Shown here piece after piece: positions 55,886 through 64,000 of a stretch of DNA of 64,000 bases. The stretch is from Humulus lupulus (lineage: Eukaryota; Streptophyta; Magnoliopsida; Rosales; Cannabaceae). Position 1 is the stretch's first letter. Each line of letters begins with the position of its first letter. A model generated the notes under the pieces. The model saw only the letters and a list, made by a program, of their open reading frames with translations. It ran no database searches and had not been told where the DNA came from. The translations under genes and the position numbers were made by a program. The stretch covers positions 195,171,481 to 195,235,480 of the forward strand of contig NC_084798.1 of NCBI RefSeq assembly GCF_963169125.1, read 5' to 3'.

Positions 55886-58279
55886 TGTAACACCCTAAGT
55901 TGCTAATAAGGTTTAGGACCTTGATTAGCGTGCCTGGAGGGAAATAAGTGAATTAATATGCTAATATGTGAATTTAAATGAATATGTGATTAGAATGCAT
56001 GTTTAGGTGGTATAAATATGCATGTGGGCCCCGTTTGCATGATAGGGGTAAATTGGTAATTTTAGCCCGTTGAGCGCATAAATGTGATAATTGTATTATG
56101 TAGTTTGTACCACATAGGTGTGGTGATATTAATGTGATGCACGTGCCGAGACGGTGAGAGCTAGATAACTCAAAAGTCACAATGGGATTCTATACCCGGC
56201 TCAGGAGGAGCCCAGGGGTACTTTGGGGAAATTTCATGAGTTGGGTTGTGAGTTTGTGATTAACGGTTATTGGTGATTAGGTAACCTGAGTAACCATTAG
56301 TAACTATTGAGAGTAACAAGTTTGGATGGAAAATGGTAGAATTGTAAAATAAGTGAAAGGACAAGAGTGTCCTTGAGGCTTAGTTAGGAAGGGATATTTG
56401 AGGAAGGGTGGAATGGTCATTTGACTAGATAAGAAACCTTCAGCAGAAGAAAAAAGAGATACACGTATAACACTTGGTGATAGTTGGTTTATGCTAAGAA
56501 TTAAGACCTAGAGATAGAATAAGAGAAAAACAGAAGAGAGAAGCTGAATTTGGGTCTTAGGAGGAGGATCAAGAGGTTTGAGGTGACCAAGATCAAGCTT
56601 AGGCCAAGGTGGTTCAAAGGTAAGAGTTTGTGCTCTGTTTTTGTTGTATTTAAGTCTGAATTTACAGAGATTGAGTGTGGAAATCTAAAGGGGATATGGC
56701 TGGTTTCACTTGGAAATTTAACTAGGATAATCAAGGGGAAAGAGGTTGGAGGCTGGAATTTAGAAGGGTTCAAGCCAGATTCTTGATTGAGGTAAGAGTT
56801 CTAACATGTTTATATTTTAGTTTCTGATGCAGTTTAAGATTTTAGAAGCAAGGTTCATATTTTTCAAGCTATGGGTTAAGTCCTAGAAGCCATGGTTTAG
56901 GTTTATGAAATTTGGGCTCAAGAATGGATTTTTGGGTGTGATTGTGTAATTGAGTTTGGTTATGATGTTTATAGGTTGTTAAAGGGTTCATTTGGGGTTT
57001 TGAATTGATTTTGGGGCTTAGGTTCTTGTTTGGGATTATTTGGAATGGTTTTGGCTCGGGAAAAACGCAAGGAAAAACCCAGAAATCTGGGTTCGCGAAG
57101 GTGCGCCGCGGCCCTGTTCTTGGGTGCCGCGGCGTGAGGCTATCCCTGGACAGGGGAAGCCCTCTGACTTGCTGGGCGCCACGGCCCTCTAGGGCAGCGC
57201 TGCGGCACTAGGCTATTTTGAGGACATGGAATTTTACAATTTTGAGATTTTGCTCCGGGGGTTCGGGGGATGTTTCCGATGTGTTGTTTTAGGAATTTGG
57301 GGATTCCAAGAGTGTGGGATTGGTCCCGGGAAGTGGTTTTGGATTAATTAGAATTAAAGGGTGTTTTTATGTGTTATGACTAGGTCCTTGGAGAGGCTCG
57401 AGTTAGAGGACCGTGCTCGCGGTCTTGGTGCATCGGGAAGCTCGGGATACAGGTAAGAAAACCACTGTTCCCACAGAGCTTGTATGCAGGGCTGAGCCTG
57501 ATATGTTTGAATTGCAGGGCGTAGCCCTTTGATTGAATTTGTTAGCATTCAGTATATGTTTGTTATGCTATGAATACGATTATGTGAATGTTCGGCGAGA
57601 GCCGGGAACGGCGCAGGCCGAGGTTGGCAGGGGCCGGGAACGGCTTTCGGCACGTTGAGTGCAAGGCCGAGTACGGCAAGGGGCCGGGACCAGCGTTGAG
57701 CACGTGGAGTGCGAGCTTCCAGGGTGAGACCCTAAAGGATACCTGGGATATCCTCACGGTGTGGACCGCAAACCCAGGGCCTGGTAAAGCGCCTAGGATG
57801 GCATGGTCGTATGTGTTTAGCCCATTGGTGGCCCGATTATATTCTAAGTGTTTGTTGTGCATATGTTATCTGCTTGTAAGGGTTTTCTTGTTGGGCTTCG
57901 GCTCACGGGTGCTCTATGGTGCAGGTAAGGGCAAGAGGAAAGTCAACCAACCATGAGTATGGAGAGGTGAAGCGGCGTGTACATGTTTGGCCTGCCCGGC
58001 TGCCACGGCCAGTGGTTTTGGGAGATGGTTGTACTAAAACTTAGATTTTGTCGTCTAGATGACTCAAACTTGTAAATTATATGTTTTAAATATTTTTAAA
58101 TAGTATCTTGGGATCCCAAGTGTCAAACACTCAATGTTTGGTAGTAGATGGAATTGTTTTCAAAGTTTATTTCACTGTTTATGATTTAATTACACTTTTG
58201 ACCTAAAAACCTCGATTAGCGAGTTAACTGCACGTTTAAAACTCACTTAGTAACGACTCTAAGGGAGTAGGGCGTTACA
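55886..58279 (+). repeat. 5' LTR of E4 (2394 bp)
   Basis: TGTAACACCC to GGGCGTTACA. A TATA-like GTATAAATATGC is at about 56010-56022. A GC-rich motif cluster is at 57098-57215. Three GGCCGGGAACGGC-like repeats lie at 57596-57700. Confidence 0.9.
57098..57215. repeat. GCCGCGGC motif cluster in the E4 LTR
   Basis: GCGCCGCGGCCC, GTGCCGCGGCG, GCGCCACGGCCC and GCGCTGCGGCAC lie within 118 bp, in two pairs separated by ~50 bp. The layout recalls the palindrome pairs of the Tekay LTRs. Confidence 0.6.
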
Positions 58280-58282
58280 ACT

Positions 58283-58294
58283 TGGTATCAGAGC
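58283..58294 (+). promoter_or_regulatory. E4 primer-binding site (initiator Met tRNA)
   Basis: TGGTATCAGAGC, a full match to the usual initiator-Met site, three bases inside the LTR end. Confidence 0.9.
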
Positions 58295-61200
58295 GAGCCA
58301 AGGTTTATTGGTTCTGGAGATTGACCGAACATGTATGCTCGGTGTCAGTGACAAGCTCGACGCAGGGTTGGTTGGTATGAATGATTGATATGCTTGAATA
58401 CGTGTTTAAATGCCCTGTTTGCCTGCTTGTTGTTATGGGCATGATGAATGAGTTGATATATGCATGAGATACTGATAGGGCCTGGCCCTTAACTATTGCA
58501 TGATTAGATTAAAGCATGCTGAATAGCATTGTTATTGCATGTGGATGAATATTGGGATAATGGTTTGCATGCTGAGTGTATGTGGTTAACTGCCTAGATT
58601 GAATCGATATGTTATATCTGTTTATTGGCTTGTATGAAGCATGATGAATGTGGATATACTTAGTTGTGATAAAATTTGGTAGCTAAATGCATGGCATTGT
58701 GGATTTGGCCTAATATGCTTTGTGTGTGCATGATAACTGTGATTATTTGGATTTAGTTGTGGATTGGTTCAGAGTGTGAACCCCGGGGTTGAGGAGGTTG
58801 GTCGGCAGTGGCAGATGAATTCAAGTTGTTTGTGCCTAGGATGGTTAAGTGGACTTGGTGTTGTTTTTTAGGGGGATTCTAGATAATAGTTGGAGATAGA
58901 GACCTCCATCTATCCCTGAAAGTCACAGCAGTTGATCGCTAGTGTGTGAGCGAGCTGTGGAGTTTAATAGTTGAGACGGGACAGAGGAACAGCGGACTTC
59001 TCTGGGGGAAGGGCTGCTTTGTGTGCTTTGATAGTGAGGTTACCACTGTTGGTTTATTGTGAGGATATGGACAAACAAGGGTATTATGTGGAAGGCCTAA
59101 AGGGTGTTATTCTTTGATTTTGAGGGAAATATAAGTTGACAAAGAATTGGACAGTGGATGGGCAAAGTTAATTCCACCCTTGGTTAAGAGGGTGAGGGAT
59201 CATGATTAAAGGGTTGTGTTAAATATTGTGGTAGAGGGATGCCTGGAAATGGTACTCGGGCTGAGGTATTGGCATGATGGGCTGGAAAGAACTCAGATGG
59301 TGAATTGACAGAAAAGGTTATAAAGACATGGTTTGAACTGTGGAGACTGGTGGGCTTACAAGCTTGGCTTGGAATAATAGGGTAACAACAGTGTAAGTCA
59401 ATGGGTTTTGTGAATTGGGTAATTCATTTTGGGAAATTGACGTAAACGGATGTGGTTGGAAATAGTGATGACCCATTTAGGGATTGAACTCTGGAATAGT
59501 CCAAAGTATTTGGGCCGCTCCGATGTAAGAATGTATCATCTGTATGTGGATAGCGGAGAGGGCCAAGTTGTTTTAAGAACTAAGAAATGATGTATCGAGC
59601 ATGAGTACCAGAGCTACAAATGGCAGTGTTTCCTTTGATGAAGTGTAGTAAGGATAGATTCTCGGTAATCAAAGCAGAAGAACCCTGGATAGCTTTATGG
59701 CTTCTAGTTTTGTCAGAAAGAGGGAAAATCAGACTAACAAGGTAGTTGTCAGGATAGTGATGGAAAACAGTGAAGTTGTTTACTATGCACCAGAGGCAGG
59801 AGATGCCACCTGGGAGGATGTTGGGTGAGAGCATGGCTCCTACATAAAAAGATTTGGTATGTTAAGATGGATTTTCCATGGCTAGGGGATGGAAGACTGG
59901 AATGCCTTGTTGCATTTGAAGCTGAGGCTAGTTTTCCAGAGTTGACTGGTTAACTGTAAGTTCACGTTTCTAGATATATAACAGGCTGGAAGGATTCGGT
60001 ACTGAGAGTGTGACAAGACGGAATTGGACATAGAGAATATGTTTCAAGATACTTTGCGAGGGGCTAAGGAATATTAAGAGGAATTGGGGGCACAAGTAAT
60101 AAGGGAGCTCGTGGGGAGAGCGATAGAGCTCGTCATATGGAAGTCTTGGCATAAGTCAGAATGGGAATAAATTCGTTAAGAAACAACTATGGATAGTGGA
60201 GAAAATCAATTGGAATACTTTAGTTGGACGGAATAGAAACTAAGCTGACTAGTAACGATTCAGATAGGTGTAGTAGGGAGGACTGAGCACGCTCCATAAC
60301 TCGGCTATAGATAGATTCGGTATCAGGGGCATTATGAAAGGTGATAGTGGTTTGACAAGGGAAAAAAACTACTGAAGCAGTTGAAGAAGTTTGACCTTGG
60401 GGTGAATCAGTTAGAGTATCGCACTATGGAAATTGTTAGCAGCATTTGATATGGATAAAGAGATTAGATGCCCGGATACTAGACAAGACAATGACTCCGG
60501 GAGTTGATCTATGGTCTAGTTATCACCAGCTGGGGGTCAAGGAGTGAGACATTCCAGAAATCACAACTTATACCGGGTAGGGTGTGATGGATTGGTAACA
60601 AAGGTTCTTTTTAATTGGTTTAAGCGTTAGTGACTCAGGTGACCTCTACAGATAGAAGGAATAGGAACTATACGAACGAATCTCCTTCGAGGTTTATGGA
60701 CGGCATGAGGGACTGCTCCAAGTCAGAAGTAGAAAGCGAACGACTGCGCCAAAGATGTTAGCATTAAAGAAGCGGGGTCACAGGTAAAGCTCCATGATGT
60801 GTCAGTTTGGTCTTGCCAGGGGTATTCAGAGTAATGCTACAAGAAGAAGGGAGGACAGGTATGAAGAGGTTTGGTCTGAAGCCACCGAGAAGCTACTAAA
60901 GAACGTCTGAAGGATAGAGATCAACAAGATTGGCAAACACGTTATCCACCACACGAATGTCTTTGCGGAACTCTACTCCGGAGATTGGGGGAAAACATCA
61001 AATGACAGAGTAAGAATTGATTAGCGCTTGGTAAAGCGGGGATATGCGTGTTTTGGGTTGAATAAACTGTTACTGTGTGAAGAAGCTAACTTTTGGTGAA
61101 GGTAGGAAACTGTGAGGGGTGCATCACAGGTTGGGGCACACTCAGGCCTAGACTGATGAGAGGAGGGATTAAGCCTTGTGGAAGGTAAAGTGAGAACATG

Positions 61201-62640
61201 GTAAATTGGCTTGATTAAAGGAGTAGACAGAGTACGCACCGTAAATGGTAATGAGTATTTGGTCATTCGTAAGAAAGGTAATGTTGAGATCCAGATTTAG
61301 TGAAAAGTAACAGATGGGTGATTGGTGTTTGAAATCCTCTATGGTACGAAGGGAAATTTAGTTAGAGGCAAAACTCCTAACTGGGAGACGTGTGTCAGTT
61401 AAAAAATTATGCCACAGATTGTAATGGGGTGGACAAGGAAACGACTAAGGTTAGGGTTGTGTTAGTATGTAATGATAAGCAGGAGAGTATCACTGAACTT
61501 TGGAGTTCAAAGTGTTGGCTTTGGTTGAAACGGGGAGGAACCCTGTCAAGGTGGTACAAGTTGGGATACCAGGATCGGATGAAAGATAAAATGAGAACTT
61601 GGCGTAGAGAATAGAATCCTGAATGGATATCATTCCACCTCCTAGGGTATGTTGTACCGGGAGGGCTGAGTGGGTGACAGAATTTAGTGCCTTCCTTTGG
61701 ACACAGGGGGGTAAGGTGATGTGGTGGTGTATCACAGGAGTATACCACATTAAACTATAAGCAAGATGTTTGGACATGAAAAGTTTTAACTCAGCTGAAT
61801 GAGTTAAGGTAGCTGGTTCAGGAGAACTGGTAATAGGGTAGAACGTCAATGGTACTGAATTGAGACCCTATGGTATTCTAAGTTTTGGAAAGGAACTAAA
61901 GAACAAAGAGAACAAAGTGAGAATCTAGAATCATCGGTTGATTGCAAATGGAATAGCGGTCTGAAAGCTTAACAGATATTTTAAGGAGTTAAAAGTTGAG
62001 TATGCGAATACTTGAGATGTTATGGAAGTGTAATCCTTGATTAGTGAGTCCTGGTGACAAAGACTGGCGTCTGGCTAAGGTGACACGAATATAGGGCATG
62101 GTAAGAGGTGAAAGATGGTGAATACTACAGTTTAGTATTGGTTCAGAGGGAAAGCCAAAAAGGTTGATGGAATTCTTAAGGCAGGAGTGTCTGCCTATCT
62201 AGAAGAATAAAAGAACTTGTACATTGTTTAATTTTGGGAAATAAAGTTCCGGAATGAGAGATTTGAGTCTCTCTAAGTAAGAGCAGACAAGAAATAGAAT
62301 GGTGTTTAGAGAAAGGAAGGGGAGTTCTGACTCCTGATTCAACATAAATTCTGAGGTTGTACCAAGGGTTAGGCCAGGGGCCTATAAATTGATCTCACCC
62401 TAGTAGGGGTGATGGCTTATGGATATTTCCAGAATCAGGAATAAGACAATGAGGTGGTCATTGTGAGCTAAGCAGACCTTGAAGTTTTAGCAGGGTTGTG
62501 GTGTAAGCAGGGGCTTACGAAGGTATGGCTACTAGATAAGATCTTGTGGAACAAGATTGTTACTCTTGTAAGAGGATGGTCAAGGAGTAGAGTAAAGGCG
62601 GTGGACTTTGAAAATTATAGTCAGAGGTACGGGGTGTACT
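58295..62640 (+). other. E4 interior without coding capacity
   Basis: No frame stays open for more than about 80 codons and I see no gag or integrase motif. The one clear pol remnant is an RT segment at 60503-60562. The rest is low in C and dense in stops in all frames. Confidence 0.7.
60503..60562 (+). pseudogene. pol: RT scrap in the E4 interior
   Basis: DLWSSYHQLGVKE, a stop, then DIPE: the block after RT motif A in chromoviruses (usual form DLRSGYHQLRVKEEDIPK). Codons on either side no longer fit. Confidence 0.75.
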
Positions 62641-62760
62641 GTCTTGCGGAGCAAGACCATCGCCTTGGTTAAAGTGCTGTGGAGGAACAGCAAGGTTGAA
62701 GAGGCGACGTGGGAGCTTGAGTCCGATATGCGGGAGCGGCATCCCGAGTTGTTCAGATAA
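62641..62760 (+). pseudogene. pol: Chromodomain tail retained in E4
   Basis: 39 open codons read VLRSKTIALVKVLWRNSKVE, then EATWELESDMRERHPELF, ending at TAA 62758-62760. This is the normal C-terminus of a Tekay pol, 35 bp before the LTR. It probably survives because it overlaps sequence needed near the polypurine tract, or because it is the recombination edge of the interior. Confidence 0.85.
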
Positions 62761-62779
62761 TTTTGAGGACGAAATTCTT

Positions 62780-62795
62780 GTAAGGAGGGGATAAT
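62780..62795 (+). promoter_or_regulatory. E4 polypurine tract
   Basis: GTAAGGAGGGGATAAT directly before the LTR. It is preceded by GAGGACGAAATTCTTG, the same context as in the complete Tekay element. Confidence 0.8.
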
Positions 62796-64000
62796 TGTAA
62801 CACCCTAAGTTGCTAATAAGGTTTAGGAGCTTGATTAGCGTGCCTGGAGGGCAATAAGTGAATTGATATGCTAATATGTGAATTTAAATGAATATGTGAT
62901 TAGAATGCATGTTTAGGTGGTATAAATATGCATGTGGGCCCCGTTTGCATGATAGGGGTAAATTGGTAATTTTAGCCCGTTGAGGGCTTAAATGTGATAA
63001 TTGTATTATGTAGTTTATACCACATGGGTGTGGTGATATTAATGTGATGCACGTGCCGAGACAGGCCTAGAGAGCTAGATAACTCAAAAGTCACAACGGG
63101 ATTCTATACCCGGCTCGGGAGGAGCCCAGGGGTACTTTGGGGAAATTTCATGAGTTGGGTTGTGAGTTTGTGGTTAACGGTTATTGGTGATTAGGTAAAC
63201 TGAGTAACCATTAGTAACTGCTGTGAGTAACAAGTTTGGATGGAAAATGGTAGAATTGTAAAATAAGTGAAAGGACAAGAGTGTCCTTGAGGCTTAGTTA
63301 GGAAGGGATATTTGAGGAAGGGTGGAATGGTCATTTGACTAGATAGGAAACCTTCAGCAGAAGGAAAAAGAGATACACGTATAACACTTGGTGATAGTTG
63401 GTTTATGCTAAGAATTGAGACCTAGAGATAGAACAAGAGAAAAAACAGAAGAAAGAAGCTGAATTTGGGTCTTAGGAGGAGGATCAAGAGGTTTGAGGTG
63501 ACCGAGATCAAGCTTAGGCCAAGGTGGTTCAAAGGTAAGAGTTTGTGCTCTGTTTTTGTTGTATTTAAGTTTGAATTTACAGAGATTGAGTGTGGAAATC
63601 TAAAGGGGATATGGCTGGTTTCACTTGGAAATTTAACTAGGATAATCAAGGGGAAAGAGGATGGAGGCTGGAATTTAGAAGGGTTCAAGCCAAATTCTTG
63701 ATTGAGGTAAGAGTTCTAACATGTTTATATTTTAGTTTCTGATGCGGTTTAAGATTTTAGAAGCAAGGTTCATATTTTTCAAGCTATGGGTTAAGTCCTA
63801 GAAGCCATGGTTTAGGTTTATGAAATTTGGGCTCAAGAATGGATTTTTGGGTGTGATTGTGTAATTGAGTTTGGTTATAATGTTTATAGGTTGTTAAAGG
63901 GTTCATTTGGGGTTTTGAATTTATTTTGGGGCTTAGGTTCTTGTTTGGGATTATTTGGAATGGTTTTGGCTCGGGAAAAACGCAAGGAAAAACCCAGAAA
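62796..64000 (+). repeat. 3' LTR of E4 (cut by the window end)
   Basis: TGTAACACCC onward, collinear with 55886 onward for all 1205 bp present. Confidence 0.95.

Larger units (their letters stand above)
55886..64000 (+). mobile_element. E4: chromovirus-derived element with a decayed interior (LARD-like)
   Basis: Two similar LTRs, an initiator-Met primer site and a Tekay-type polypurine tract bound a 4.5 kb interior. The interior has no long ORF, only an RT scrap and an intact chromodomain tail. In the first ~390 bp I count about a dozen LTR differences, so insertion was not ancient. The interior must have been degenerate before insertion. It cuts the E3 integrase; CAATC (55881-55885) is the expected target-site copy, with its partner outside the window. 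Confidence 0.8.

Noticed and set aside
56550..56786. 78-codon ORF present in both E4 LTRs (second copy at 63465-63701)
   Set aside because: Its conservation is explained by LTR identity and it has no protein hallmark; the reverse strand is equally open.
57588..57956. 122-codon ORF inside the E4 5' LTR
   Set aside because: It lies over the GC-rich LTR repeats and has no recognisable motif; the other LTR is cut before this point, so it cannot be compared.
58295..62640. Short ORFs (60-119 codons) on both strands of the E4 interior
   Set aside because: No motif, no consistent order and overlapping on both strands; they fit chance frames in decayed DNA.

Overview
This window looks like intergenic heterochromatin from a large flowering-plant genome, probably a eudicot. 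I recognise no host gene, tRNA or rRNA. Nearly all 64 kb consists of LTR retrotransposons nested inside one another. The lineages identifiable from protein motifs are Ty3/gypsy Tat, Athila and Tekay-type chromoviruses. There is also a probable Ty1/copia-type solo LTR and a fragment of an L1-like LINE. Names E1 to E6 below are labels of mine.

Layout, left to right. 1-5743 is the 3' part of a Tat element (E1, + strand): integrase tail, tandem array, an antisense ORF (aORF) and the 3' LTR. It sits inside the gag of an Athila element (5744-15691, +) that carries gag, protease, RT, RNase H, integrase, a second ORF and a 3' LTR. 15692-16698 is old LTR-like DNA (E6). 16699-29456 is a complete 12.8 kb Tat element (E2, +) with two LTRs and a GTGAT target-site duplication (TSD). 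E6 resumes at 29462-32614 and is broken by a solo LTR (30506-31618, TSD ACCAC). 32615-42244 is a complete Tekay chromovirus (- strand, TSD TCACA). E6 ends at 42393 and is followed by a LINE RT scrap (42394-42627). 42628-46783 is a decayed chromovirus (E5, -). 46784-47113 is a Tat LTR fragment. 47114-55885 is a Tat element on the - strand (E3), which contains a Tekay-type solo LTR (48811-50708, TSD CCACT). 55886-64000 is a chromovirus-derived element with similar LTRs and an almost non-coding interior (E4, +), inserted in the integrase of E3.

The gag-pol genes are all broken, mostly by stop codons that leave the frame intact. In the Tekay element one frame runs about 4.5 kb with nonsense changes only.

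The most notable system is the antisense gene carried by all three Tat copies. Each copy has, about 264-276 bp inside the 3' LTR, a TATA box on the strand opposite to pol. About 206-216 nt further on is a GTAAGT donor, then a 5' UTR intron of 521-575 nt (excluding a later LTR insertion), then an ATG and a multi-exon ORF. That ORF encodes a Transposase_28-like ('putative gypsy type transposon') domain and, at its end, a coiled coil. It converges on pol across a hypervariable tandem array with a shared palindromic core (close to CTGGATATAACCAG) and a polypurine-tract-like motif. Other points worth a second look are a spliced leader ORF upstream of gag in the Tekay element, palindrome arrays upstream of the TATA box in several unrelated LTRs, and a GC-rich motif shared by Athila and the copia-like solo LTR.
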